A stretch of DNA of 64,000 nt from Hedera helix. Taxonomy: Eukaryota; Streptophyta; Magnoliopsida; Apiales; Araliaceae. Positions 35,081 through 47,491 of the stretch are shown here, in pieces. The DNA lies in contig OX359284.1 of assembly GCA_947179155.2 (NCBI GenBank), forward strand, positions 11,038,432 through 11,102,431, given 5' to 3'. Position 1 is the first letter of the stretch. Each line of letters starts with the position of its first letter. The notes under the pieces are model-generated. The model saw only the letters and a list, made by a program, of their open reading frames with translations. It was not told the origin of the DNA and searched no databases. The position numbers and the translations under genes are program-made.

Positions 35081-36500
35081 TGTAACGACCCCGAAATTTG
35101 ACCAACTTTATTACTTTAAATTTCATATTTATTATACATTATTTCCTTAACATCCAAATTTCAGTCCCTTAATAAATCTTTAATCCCTTCTTTAATCCAA
35201 TAATTGATTTTTAAAATCAACAATTACCAAATATTTTGGTATAATTTTTTTTTCTTTTTCTCAATTCAATCGTTGTGTTAAAATATTTGGATATTTAAAA
35301 TCCTTACATATGGATCCTAGTCCCTGGATCACAACCTTCACTTTTTCTTTCTATCAACATTTAAAATTTAATGTTGATTACATCGTCACAATTATTCTTT
35401 ATTTCATGATTCATAATCAAACATCTAATAGCCTATATTTTAATCATTATATTGAACTATCACAGTTCATACATTAATTATATTCATCCTATCCGGATCC
35501 AACATTTATGTACATATAAAACATCAATATAAACTTTGAAATTTGCCACAATAAATATAACAATTTTCATTCTACAATCTTCTAAGTTGATCCATCTCTA
35601 CATAATCTGATATTCTTGAAATTTATTTCTTTACCTGCAAAAATTTATTTTAAGCAACTAATGAGCACAACGGCTCAGCAAGTTCAACATTTATGCTTCA
35701 CGTAGCACATACCTTAACATGCTCGGTGTGTGTCATACATCATGTGCTGTGCTTCTACTATAGCAATATATTTCACTTCATTGCACAAAGTACACATAGT
35801 TGTCATATTCACCACAGATCACATAACACATAATTTATTTACATTTAAACAAGTATTAACATATCATAACATTTAACTTTAAAAGATTGAAGAACTTGCA
35901 TGTATTGAGGAACTAATGATTACCCATTCTATAATGTTTCTCGTACAACCTTCCTTGAAGCTTGTCATGCCCTTTGATGGCACTACACTTCTACCTTCTT
36001 GGCTGCTATGGTGTTTTCCGGTGGTAGCGGAGGTTCTCGGGTGGGAGAAGAAGGAGAAAATGAGAGAATTTGTTCTACTTCTTCTTTTCTTTTCTTTTCT
36101 TTTATCTCTTTTCTTTTCTTTTTAATTGCTTTCCTTTTCTTTTTATAAGTAATTAGACTTAATTATTTTTAATTGCCCAACAATTCCACCGACTTTGCTC
36201 TCTCTTTCTCTCTCGGACGTTCGAAAAATTTAAGCATGCAAAATTTTATTTTTTATACATTGCGTAATTATATCGTGTAATAAATATTTTATATAATGTA
36301 TATAAAATATATATTTTAATTAACCAAAAATCATATCATGATTTATAAATAATTTTAATACCTCTTTTGGGTACTTTACTTGACAAATTTTGTACACGCA
36401 TAACGTCATGCATGCAATTATATGAGGTAATTTATACCTCCAAAATTCATAAAATAATTCATATAACATATAAAAATTATTTTTTCAAAATCCAACTCAT
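35081..36500 (-). mobile_element. A-family LTR, minus orientation, truncated
   Basis: It starts TGTAACGACCCCGAAATTTG, the reverse complement of the A-family LTR end. It carries the conserved GAGCACAACGGCTCAGCAAG block (35663) and the TGCATGCAATTATATGAGGT block (36408), then stops matching near 36500. The U3 part is missing. Confidence 0.8.
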
Positions 36501-38178
36501 AGGTGATTTTTGGTAGTTTTGAGAAATTAAAGGTGAAATGAATTCAAACAACCTAGTTTTATGTAAATACACATGTTTATGTTAATTTGGAAATCAACGA
36601 ATCGAAATTTGAATGAAAAGGCGATTCGAACGATCGAAATCGATCGTTTTGATTCAAAAATGGATTTTTACGAACAAATATTTCCTCGTACGAAGTTTTA
36701 TGATTTTAAAAGTTTGGACATGTCATATACGACCTATTTGAACAATGTCAAGTGTTGAAACGAAGTTTTGAAGCTTATGTCCAAAAATCCCAAATGAGAC
36801 AAGTAAATGATAAAATTGAATTTTAAAGTTAGAGTTTATGGTAAAATTGAGTTTTAAAGTTAGAAAATTTTTCTAAGTCTAAAAATGAGTTTGAATGCCC
36901 TTTTACGGGCTAGTGTATCATTGATTTTGAGAAGCCAAATGAGGTAAGTAATTTTTTTATAAAATACTAGGTAGTAAAACCTAGTTCTATCCCAAATTTA
37001 GACCTAATTGGATGTGTGAGAAAGGAGTTAAAAATCAGCAAAGCAACAACAAAAATCATAGAGTTTGAAACTGCAGAACTGCGCAGGGGCGCAGTGTACT
37101 GTTCATAGTCAAGAAGACTTCGTGGCCAGTGATGTCTGAAGCGGCCGTGGCGCAGTGAACAGTGCCCATATTTTTTTTTAAAAGTGTTCGAAATGCGACG
37201 TTTTGACAGGGAATGATAAAGATGGGTTATGTAAACCCTATATAGCTAAAGAATGACCAAAGAAAAGGGTGTTAAGGTACAATGAGGTAATGATTGGTAT
37301 ATTATAACATGTCTAAAGTTAAGCTAAATCATGATATAAGTTATGAAAATGTCGGTAACGAGTTAAGATGCATTATTAACCTACGTAAGGTATAATACAT
37401 CACATGTGAAACGATTAGAGACAAATGGTCGAGTAATTATGGGATAAGTTTGACAAGTTATATTAAGTTTTATGATCTTATACTATTATATAGGTGCAAT
37501 GTTGATAGATAAGGTTTGAACTAGCAACCTAGGGCAAGAAAGGATAAAAAAGCCAAGCGAGGCGATAAACGTTAAGTATATAAAGCATACCAGTCAAGTT
37601 TTTCAGACTTAAGTATACTAATTGATCTACATAAACCATGTGATAGTTGAAATATGCACTCCGTGCAACTATGTGTGTAACTGTTAAGTGGAATATGTGA
37701 CATTAAGCATAGCACGGTAAAGTAAATAATGCATAACGCATGAATATAAACTGAAATCATGAAATGTGTTATCTGATTGACTTTCTGAGCCTATGTGCTC
37801 ACTCATACAATAAACTAACATTTCAGGTAAAAGTACAAGAAGGCCGGAGGTTCCAGTGCGGCTAAAGGTAAAGATTGATGAATGCATAGATAATCATGAA
37901 AGGAATTTGTTATGTGTATCTATGTAATGTGACTATTCAGATAGTTAAATGTAAACCTATAATGGTAATAAGGGTTATATGACTTGTAAATCCATAGAGA
38001 TAAATGTGCATGTATGTATTATTCAAAGAAATGTTGTAAAAAGATCAGGTGAACGTATTATTTGTTGGTTGAGTTTTATATGTAATAAACTCACATGTAT
38101 GGAACATGAATTATTAGACAGGATTATGTATGGATAATCTAATGGTGGATTGTATGCACATAGTATGCTATGTAAAAT

Positions 38179-38240
<62 letters not shown>

Positions 38241-38694
38241 TTTGAAAAATGTAATAGACTAGGTCATAACTTATTTGTATATGATCTAAGTTCTAGTAAA
38301 GTAAATGTTACGATCCTAAGGCTGGTATTGATAGTAAGTTTTTTTTTTCTAAATAATAATAATAATAATATAGACCGCATTATGGTCAAAGACTTGATTT
38401 TAAAGGTTAAATGATATGTATTAACGCACGAAATCGCCGTTATTATGCTGTATGAATATATAATATGGTTTTAAAATTAATGATTATGAAATCCTGAATT
38501 GAATGGATAGAATTAAGGAAAGTAGGGATTTCAATGCGTTACAAGACTTCCTTTAAAAAAATAAGTCACATACACTACCAATTTTATATTAGTTTAAATT
38601 AATTCATACACCATATTAATAAATAAATTCTTCATTTTATTTATAATATAGTTTAATTTTCGCGATCATTACATGGGAGGTGACCAGCCAATTT
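36501..38694 (+). mobile_element. Degenerate LTR-derived region of an A/Tekay-related family
   Basis: No gene. The stretch TGAGCCTATGTGCTCACTC...ACATTTCAGGTAAAAG (37786-37830) matches the acceptor-like block found in other LTRs of this window. A GC-richer patch with GCGCAGTG repeats (37080-37165) occupies the place of the GC-rich block. An AT microsatellite lies at about 38185-38237. The ends are not visible. ORFs at 36573 and 38130 are low-complexity or antisense by-products. Confidence 0.5.
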
Positions 38695-38717
38695 GGGGGG
38701 GGGGGGGGGGGGGGGGG
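38695..38717. repeat. Poly-G run of 23
   Basis: An uninterrupted run of 23 G. It marks the boundary between two LTR-derived segments and stands out in AT-rich DNA. Confidence 0.95.
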
Positions 38718-39514
38718 AGAGGCGCAAGGTGGTGCAAAGCTCAAGGAATGTTTGGAGAACAACATCCCTTAAATTCCTCCCAAACCCCCATCCAATCTCC
38801 TTATTATATAAAACTATGTTTGCTTGATTAATTAGCTTAAAACAACCAATGTTGGTGGATTAGTGGAGCTTAAGTGCACTTAGCTAACTTCTATAAATAA
38901 GAGTCCTCTCCTAAAGGTGCAAGAGTTGGTTCACTTGATTATCTTGTAGAGAGAAAAAAGAGAGAAGTTATAGGGAAAATAGGAAAAACACTTAGTGTTA
39001 TTGAGATTTTATAAAAAGAAAATACCAAGAGGGCTTGAAGGTAATGCACAACAACTAGAGAATGTTCTTGGATGCCATTTAGCACCATTACATACTAAAC
39101 AAAATACTTAATAGATTTTAATTAATTAATTAATTATTGTACAACAATAATTAAGGATAATTATCATTTATTATTTGTATAATTTTTAAGAATAAATAAG
39201 GTAATGAAATAATTATAATAAATTGTTTAAGAGTTTAAACAATTATATAAAGATGTTTAAAGCATACTTAAGTCAATATTACTTAAAGAGAAGTAATATT
39301 TGGCGGTTAAATCATTTACATAAATACAACTAAGTGTATATGATATGAAATTTCTTGTGTTGTGCTATATAATGATCATCGGTGATTTAAAGGTTTGGTA
39401 AATAGTAAATTTAAATATTTAAGTGCACGATTATATGTTGTACTAATTAATAGGTCAACATTATCAAAGTTAGGTCTTTCAAATGGAATCTAATTAAACT
39501 AAATTAGTTGTACG
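38718..39514 (+). mobile_element. Tekay-like LTR fragment with promoter
   Basis: It has a TATAAATA box at 38892, a purine-rich leader (38945-39030) and a donor-like GAAG|GTAATG at 39041. Further text (39420-39495, GTACTAATTAATAGGTCAAC and GTTAGGTCTTTCAAA) matches element T's LTR at 53160-53210. It is cut by the next LTR fragment near 39515. Confidence 0.65.
38892..38899 (+). promoter_or_regulatory. TATA box of LTR fragment
   Basis: TATAAATA, about 45 bases before a purine-rich leader and about 150 bases before the donor-like site at 39041. Confidence 0.6.
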
Positions 39515-40468
39515 TCGCGAATTAAATATGTATATATATACATTTGTATATATATGTGTGTTATGTTTAATTAATAATTATAAATGTTATTAATTATGGA
39601 AGTAAAAGGATTAATAATTAAATTAATCCAATTTTTAAATGAAAAGCGAATGAGGAAGTTAATAAAATTGTAATTATTGATTTCAGATTTAATTAAGAAT
39701 TTTGGTGAAAATTTAGAAATTGATTGAGAAGAAATGTAATTATATAAATTATATAATTTATATAAGAAAATTAAAGTGATGTTTAAAGGAAATTATAATT
39801 ATATAAATTATATAAGGATAATTATATAATTTATATAAGAAAATTAAATAATGAGAGAGTTAATAAATGTGAAATTATTGATTAATTGATAATTATGGAG
39901 GAATTTAAGAAATTATGTAAGAAAGGAGAATGGAAATATATAAATTATATAATATTAAATTATATTATTTATATATAAAGAAATTATTGTAAATATTAAA
40001 GAAATTGAATAATAAATAAGAAAAAGGAATGTTTTAAGTTATTAAAAATTATGTTTATGTATGAAATTATTATGACTTTTATGAAGGATAATATTTTAGA
40101 AACGGGAACATGTTAGTGTAACATGTTATCCAAGTAACGAAGTGAAAAATTATGAAAAATAATTTTTATAAGCTATATGAATTATTTTATGATTTTTGGA
40201 GGTATAAATTACCTCATATAATTACATGCATGGCGTTATACGTGTACAAAATTTGTCAAGTAAAATACCAAGAAATGTATTAATATTACTCATAAATCAT
40301 GTTATGATTTTTAGTGAATTAAAATAAATATTTTATGTATATTACCTAAAATATTTATTACACAAAATAATTACGTAATGTATTTAAATTAAAAAATTTG
40401 CACGCTATTTCTCGAAAAATCCGGAAGTTTCATGGTAAGTCGGTGGGAAAATGTTATCAAGTTGGCGT

Positions 40469-40520
<52 letters not shown>

Positions 40521-42568
40521 CGAAAACAAGAAATGAAAAAAAAAAAAAGAAACACACAAAAAAACAAGTAAAAAAAAAAAAAACTCTCCCTCTCTTTTGC
40601 TTTCCATCTGGCAACACCACCACCACCGAACACCACCGGAAAGTATGACCACCAAGGAAAGAGAGATTGTTGGGACCATCAAAGGAAGGATTTTAACCTT
40701 CAAGGAAGGTATAAATATTAAATTATATGATTTATTTTGTGTTTTTGGTAATAAATTAATTTTGTGGAAAAATTGTAAATAATTAGAATAATGATTCCAA
40801 ATAATTTTTGGATATTTATGTATGAATTATGTGATTTTTGGAGTTATTTTGTGGTGAAAAAAGTGAGCAAAAATGGGAAATTTGTGAAAAGTTGGTACAC
40901 TGTTACGCTGCAAAAAAGGAAGAAGAAGAAAAGGGCTACCGCGCACTGCGCGGCAGCCATTTTTTTCTGGCGCGGGGGTATAAACGACGCCGTTTTGGGG
41001 CATACGGGGGAGAGGGCCGCGCAATGCGCGGAGGGTCGAGAAACGACTGGAAAACGACGTCGTTTGGCGTCGTTGGTGGGGAGGCCGCGCGCCATACACG
41101 GCCGACGCACACGGCGGAATTACGATTGTGCCCCCGGCCTTTTCAGTTTATCTCGGTTGTGTCCCTTGACGCGCGGAAATTACGAAAATGCCCCGGATCT
41201 TTTCTGTTAATGCCGGATGGATCCCTAAGGGCGCGAAAAGTACCAAAATGCCCCTAAAAATGATTTTTAATTGAAATAAATGCTTAAAAATTATTTAAAA
41301 ATTATAGAAAATTATAGAAAAATACTAGAAATACAGAAATGATGTTTGGGCATTAAACTTAATATTTTTGTAAAAATATTAAATATTGGGGATTAATATT
41401 TAAATGTTTAAATATTAATCTAATAAGGTTACCATTTAGAAAATGATGAAATAAAATTTTGGGACAACCAGATATGTTAAAGTTATCCGAAGAGCCGGGT
41501 TGACCGCAGTGAAGGTATTTGATATTAAGTTAAATAAATATATTAAGGAATAAGGTTAATTTAATTAACCATATTATTTAATAATTGGTCCATAAATGAT
41601 ATTAATTAACTAAATTAATATCATAAGAGGATAAATAATTATTATTTGATTATTTTATGATCATAGGTTGATCGAGTTAAGAGTGTTGAACTATCAATTA
41701 ATTAATTGGACGTCAGACAAGTTCTTCAGTCCCTTTTATGTTAAATGTTGAACTGTTATGATATGTAATTCTTGTTTTAATTGCATAAAAATTATGTGTT
41801 ATGTGATACGTGATCAATATGACCACAATGTGTAATTTGTGCAACGATATGAACATATATGAGATATATTATTATGGTAGAAGCACAAGCACATGATGTA
41901 TGACACACACCGAACATGTTAAAGTATATGCTTTGTGAAGCATGAACTGTTGAACTTGCTGAGCCGTTGTGCTCATTACTTGCTCAATAACATTTTTGCA
42001 AGAAAGAAATGACATTCAAGAATATTGGATTTTGTTAAAGATGAATTGCCTAGAAAGTAGAATACGTGATTGTTATATTATAATGCAATGTGGATAATTT
42101 GTCAAGGTTACCTTGATGCTTTGTATGAGTCTATAAATGGGATCCGGATAGGACGAGCAAAGTTAAATTATGAGTTATGATTGTACAAGATAAATGTTAT
42201 GATAGAGATTATTATAAGTCTAATTATGAATGATGATACAAAGAACATTTGTTTGGATATGAATTATATTAAATTTGAATGTAGAGTATTATGATTGTAA
42301 GAGAAAGAAAAGTAAAGGTTGCGATCCAGGGACTAGGATCCAGATATAAAGATTTTAAACATCCAAATATTTTAATACAACGATTGAATCGAGAAAAAGA
42401 AAATTTTATATGAGAATTTTGATAATTGATGATTTTAAAATCAATTATTGGATCAAAGAAGGAGATTAAAGATTTATTAACAGACCGAAATTTGGACGTA
42501 AGGAAAATAATGTTTCATAAATATGAAAGTTAAGGTAATAAAGTGGGTCGAATTTCAGGGTCGTTACA
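39515..42568 (+). mobile_element. A-family LTR, plus orientation, 5' truncated
   Basis: It is joined near 39515 to foreign DNA at the AT-rich block corresponding to about 4983 of element A. It then follows the A-family LTR to its end TCGTTACA at 42568. It contains an AT microsatellite (40470-40517), a donor-like GAAG|GT at 40709, the GC-rich palindrome block (40938-41100), repeats of ACGAAAATGCCCC (41110-41260) and the CTGAGCCGTTGTGCTCATTA block (41959). No primer site follows, so it is a solo or broken copy. ORFs in the GC-rich block are by-products. Confidence 0.8.
40938..41100. repeat. Alternating palindrome block in A-family LTR
   Basis: In order: CCGCGCACTGCGCGG (40939), AAACGACGCCGTTTT (40982), CCGCGCAATGCGCGG (41017), AAACGACGTCGTTT (41052) and a decayed GCGC palindrome (about 41083). 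The same alternation occurs in element T's LTR. Confidence 0.85.
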
Positions 42569-43194
42569 GAATATTTGTGTTGGTTATCCAATGTGTCTGA
42601 GTTTAATGTTATACATACACATGATGTACAAGAGGCTGATCCCCTCAAGTACAAGCCAACAAGTCAAAATATATAAGGGTCAGTCCAATGATTGATTCCT
42701 TAGAAATGTTCATGGTCCATTGGACCACTCAACAGTAAATAATCAATACTTGTTCTTCCATTTTGAACGTTGGTTTTATCAACTATCATAAAAGTTGAGT
42801 TATTCTATTGTTATTCTTATTCATTCATGATATACCTTCATTGCTTATTTTAAACTTGCTGAGCAAAGTAGTTGCTTACTCTTGTTATATCATGAATTAA
42901 ATTGCAGTTAAGCCAGAGAGTTCCAAGAAGGAAAAATGCAAGGGAAAGCTTAAGGAATAGTGATATGTGATACTATTCTGTTTTGAAATCATGAAATCTT
43001 TTTGCATTAATAGTGTATTAATGATGTATTTTATTTAAGGTTATAGACATTGGGACTAGAAAGTCATTGTAATAAGCAACATTTGTTTCTTTATTTTTTG
43101 CATTAGTATTAAATGTTGTTTAGTAATGATTGGATGTATTTTTGCATGAGCACCAAATTCGAGGTATTGGTACCTAAATTTAGGGGTGTCACAA
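42569..43194 (+). mobile_element. Tekay-like LTR 3' part
   Basis: It shows TTATACATACACATGATGTACAAGAGGCTGATCCCC-type text, the TGCTGAGCAAAGTAGTTGCT block (42858) and an end with AATTTAGGGGTGTCACA at 43194. This corresponds to about 53560-54214 of element T. The start is cut by the A-family LTR. Confidence 0.75.
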
Positions 43195-43808
43195 CAACCC
43201 TAAATAAGGGGATTATTTTCGGGAAACCGACCATTATGCAAGATGTCTAAATGTTATGCATATACATAGGGTACAAGAGGATGATATCCTCGAATAGCAA
43301 AGTAATAAAAGAGTCAGATACATATTTCATTTACCTTAAGTATTAGTTAATGGTCCTTAGAGGCCACTAAGCAGTAAAGACTCAATAATTTCTTTTAATT
43401 GAAACTTGACTCTTGTTCTTTTACAATTATTATATATTGTTAAAAACTCTAAAGTTATTTATATTCAATCATGATGTATCAATCTTGTATTTATTGTTCT
43501 TAAACTTACTGAGTAAGATAGTTGCTCACCCTTGCTATATCATAAGTCAACTTTATAATATAACCTTAGAAGAGTCAACTCATTTAAAGTTTTAAGAGAT
43601 GGATTTTGGAAATTTATCAAGTCGAGTAGTAACACACTGAAATATACTTTAATTTCATTAATGAATATATTTTATTACAATAATGATGTCGTTTTGTTTG
43701 TGTGATTGTAGGATGCCTAAGATCGGATAGTCTAGTCATACAGCTGAGGAGAATTTTATTGATATTCATATAGATACTGCACAACAACTGGTGGCGGAAC
43801 ATAGTGAG
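43195..43808 (+). mobile_element. Rearranged Tekay-like fragment: LTR piece fused to internal region
   Basis: It begins with CAACCCTAAATAAGGGGATT (compare 53551) and runs to the GTTGCTCACCCTTGCTATATC block (43523). It then switches near 43580 to text matching the internal region of element T (GAGATGGATTTTGG, compare 54347). LTR end, primer site and first internal bases are deleted. Confidence 0.7.
43713..43805 (+). pseudogene. Remnant of the coiled-coil ORF of a Tekay-like element
   Basis: The first 31 codons of an ORF matching the start of the 285-aa protein at 54459. ATG..ATCGGA is followed by TAG where element T has CAG, then GCTGAGGAG, ATTGATAT and ATAGATACTGCACAACA follow in the same frame. 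It is preceded by TGATTGTAG|G, a splice-acceptor-like sequence in the same place as in element T. It is cut at 43809 by another LTR. Confidence 0.8.
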
Positions 43809-43914
43809 TGTAATATCCAAGATATTATAACGTGTAAAAAGTTTAAATAAATAAAATGTGTGTATGTTAATTATTTAAACTAGGCAATTAATGTGAATTT
43901 TGTAAATTAATTAT

Positions 43915-43999
<85 letters not shown>

Positions 44000-44918
44000 A
44001 TGGTTAATAATTTAATGATGTATGTTAATGAAAAGAGGATTAATATTGAAAATTAATCCTAAATTAAATTAATAGTTAACGAGGTAATTAACGAAGTTAA
44101 AAAATATTTATCATGAATTAATTAATAATTATGAGGAATATTTGGAAATTATTAAAAGGGAAATTAATTATATAAAATATATATAGAAATAAATAATATA
44201 TTTTATATAAGAAAATATAATTAAATATGGAGGAATTTTGATAAATATATAATTTATATAAGAAAATAAATTTATGAAGGAAAAGGTTAATAATTATATA
44301 AATTATACGAAATTATATTGTATAGTTTATATAAAATATATGAAATAGTAAAAAGGAATAATTAATAAATATGGATAATTCTTGTTTTAATAAAATAATG
44401 TATGTTTATGCAAAAATAGAATTATTTCTATTTTTTATGAGATTTAATATTTTGTGGATTAAATATGTAAAAAAAATAAAAATTGTTATAATACATAATA
44501 TATATAATAATTAAATTATGTATATATTATGTAGTAATAGAAAATACATGTATGTTTACGTAATGTATATGTAATAAAGTTGAAATGTAGAAAAATTTAA
44601 TTTATTAAGTTATGCCAATTATTTTATTGATTTTGGAAGTATAAAATACTTCATATAGTTACATGCATGTCCTTATGCGTGTACAAAATTTATCAAGCAA
44701 TGTACATTAAAAATATATGAATATTATTTATAAATCATTTTATAAATTTTGGTGAATTAAAATAAATATTTTATATACATTATATAAAATATTTATTACC
44801 CGAATTAATTGCGTAATGTATTAAAATGTACGCATGCATGGAAATTTTTTTCTCACCGACTTAAGTTAAGTCGGTGCAATCATGTGAGGGATTTAAAAAT
44901 ACTTTAAAGTTGGGCAGG

Positions 44919-44953
<35 letters not shown>

Positions 44954-45067
44954 AATAATAATAACAATAATGATATAATTGCCAAAACTTAAAAACCAAA
45001 CCTTATCTTCTTCCTTCATCACCACCATCCGCCACTCACAGCCACCATTACCGCCAACAAGAAAACT
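43809..45067 (+). mobile_element. LTR 5' part of an A-related family
   Basis: It starts TGTAATATCCAAGATATTA. It has an AT microsatellite (43917-43992), the ACTTCATATAGTTACATGCATG block (44648) typical of A-type LTRs, a second AT run (44921-44949) before a likely leader, and then is cut at 45068 by an A-family LTR. Confidence 0.7.
43917..43992. repeat. AT microsatellite
   Basis: About 37 AT units. Confidence 0.95.
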
Positions 45068-45376
45068 GTGAGGACCCGAATTTTCGGATTTCCTTAATAA
45101 TATTAAATGAGAATTTAATTCATAAAATTATCAAGATTGTGTAAATTAATTATTCTTTTATGTGATTTAAGGTATGTGATGAGATTTAATTAGTAAATTG
45201 AATCTGTGCAGAGATTATGATAAATGGTATTAAATTTAAAATAATAAAAATATAAATAAATTGTTTAAAGACAATTTATTAAGAATAAGAGAAATTTCAG
45301 GTAAATGTACAATAAATTGTTATGAAAATGCAAAAATTATAATTTAATTGAGGTTATGTGGTAATGTGAGATATAT
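45068..45376 (+). mobile_element. A-family LTR, plus orientation, first piece
   Basis: It starts TGTGAGGACCCGAATTTTCG and follows the A-family LTR head until ATATAT at 45376, where a minus-oriented copy of the same family is inserted. It resumes near 49233. Confidence 0.85.
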
Positions 45377-46680
45377 TGTAACGACCCCGAAATTCGATCC
45401 ACTTTACGGTCTTAATTCTCATGTTTATTAAACATTATTTCCTTAACGTCCGAATTTCGGTTCGTTAATAAATCTTTAATTACCTTAATTGATCCATTAA
45501 TTAATTTCAAAATCATCAATTATCAAAAATTCTCATATAATTTTTTTTTTCTTTTTCTCGATTCAATCGTTGTATTAAAATATTTGGATATTTTAAATCT
45601 TTATATCTGGATCCTAGTCCCTGGATCGCAACCTTCACTTTTTCTTTCTATTCCAGTATCATAATGATCATTATTCGAAATTTATAGTCTTTTATTTTCA
45701 TACAAATATTCCGTGTTGCATTGTTCATAATCAAACGTATAATAATTTCTATCGTAACAATTAATTTAAACATTCACGGTTCACAATTTAACTCTATTCA
45801 TCCTATACAGATCCAACGTATATGAATATACAAAATGTCCAAATAAACTTTGCAATTTACTATATTGAATATAACTATTTCATTTACAACCTTCTTGGTT
45901 GATCCATCTCTAATAAAATCCGATATTTCTGAAATTCATTTTTTAACCTACAAAAATTTAATTTAAGCAAGTAATGAGCACAACGGCTCAACAAGTTCAA
46001 CAGTTATACTTCACGTAGCACATACCTTATCATGCTTGGTGTGTGTCATACATCATGTGCTGGTGCTTCTACTATAGCGATATTTCTCATATAAGTTCAT
46101 ATTATTGCACAAAGTACACATTGTGGTAATATTAATCACGTATCACGTAACACATAATTTGTATGCAGTTAAAACAAGAATTACATACCATAACAGTCCA
46201 ACATTTAACATAAAAGGGACTGAAGAACTTGCCTGGCGTCCAGTTATTTAAATTGTTAGCTCAAACCCTTAACTCGATCAACCTATAATCATAAAATAAT
46301 CAAATAATAATTATTTATCTCTTTATGATATTAATTTACTTAATTAATATCATCTCTGGGCCAATTATTAATTTATATGGTTAATTATATTAAACTCGTT
46401 CCTTAAATATTAATATAACTTAATACCTAATACCTTTACTACGGACAACCCGGCTCATCGGATAAAATTTAACATTTATGGTTGTCCGAATATTTTATTT
46501 AACCATTTTCTAAATTGTAACCTTATTAGATTAATATTTAAATGATTATATATTAATCTCCAATATTTAATATTTAATCAAAAATATTAAATTTAATGCC
46601 CAAACATCATTTCTATAGTTTTAGTATTTTTCTATAATTTTTAAACAATTTTTAAACATTTATTTAATTAAAAACTGATT

Positions 46681-46885
46681 CTGGGGCATTTTGGTAATTT
46701 CCGCGCCCTTAGGGACCCATCCGGCATTAACAGAAAAGGTCCGGGGCATTTTCGTAATTTTCGTGGCCTTAGGGATACACTGGTCATTATCCGGAAAGTT
46801 CAGGGGCATTTTCGTACTTTCCGCGCGTCAAGAGACACGCTCGGTATTAACGGAAATGACCAGGGGAAAAATCGTAATTTCCCTA
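46681..46885. repeat. Tandem repeats GGGGCATTTTCGTAATTTTCG
   Basis: Three units of about 62 bases starting at about 46682, 46744 and 46803, each with GGGGCATTTTxGTA and a following GGTCATTA/GGCATTAA-type half. Counterparts on the other strand lie at 41110-41260. Confidence 0.85.
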
Positions 46886-46904
46886 CGTAACCGACCGTCG
46901 CGTA

Positions 46905-47065
46905 TTGCGCGGCCACCCTCCCTTCACAGCCAAACGACGTCGTTTGGCACGGCCACGGGCAAAACTCAGCCGCACATGGCGCGGCCCTTTCTTCCGCGTC
47001 CCGAAACGACGTCGTTTTGGCCATGCCTCCAACAAATTTCGCCGCGCGCAATGCGCGGCGCCCTG
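46905..47065. repeat. Alternating palindrome block, minus-oriented A LTR
   Basis: GCCAAACGACGTCGTTTGGC at 46929-46948 (perfect 20-base palindrome) and AAACGACGTCGTTT at 47004-47017, between GCGC-type palindromes near 46905, 46975 and 47042. Confidence 0.85.
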
Positions 47066-47483
47066 TTTTCTTCTTCTTTCCCCAGCCGAACAGTGTATCA
47101 ACTTATCACAAAATTCACCATTTTTGCTCACTTTTTCACCACAAAATCATTCCAAAAATTCTATAACTCATACATATACATCAAATAATTATTTAGAATA
47201 ATTATTCTATTTATTTTCTAATTTTCCATGAAAATATTTTATTACATAATTACCAAATAATTCAAATAATAATAACTTTTTACCTTCCAAGCTTGAGATT
47301 TCCTTTCTTGAAGCTTCCAATATTTTCTTCTTCTCCCTCTTGGTGTAGCCATGGTGGTCGAATGATAGCATGGTGGTGGTGGGTGGCGGTGAGAGCAACT
47401 TAGAGAGAAAAGATGTTTATTTCCTTTTTGCTTTCTTTTATTTTATTTTCTTTCTTCTCTTTTCTTTCTTTCCTTTTTGTTGG

Positions 47484-47491
47484 CTTTTATA
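47484..47491 (-). promoter_or_regulatory. TATA box of A-family LTR
   Basis: TATAAAAG on the minus strand, about 200 bases before the donor-like site at 47283. Confidence 0.6.

Noticed and set aside
38130..38414. 94-codon ORF with a poly-Ile/Tyr run
   Set aside because: It consists largely of an AT microsatellite within LTR-derived DNA.
40791..41257. ORFs of 88-139 codons on both strands in the GC-rich block (also 46691-47201)
   Set aside because: They arise from GC-rich palindromes in A-family LTRs, with several overlapping frames on both strands and no domain.
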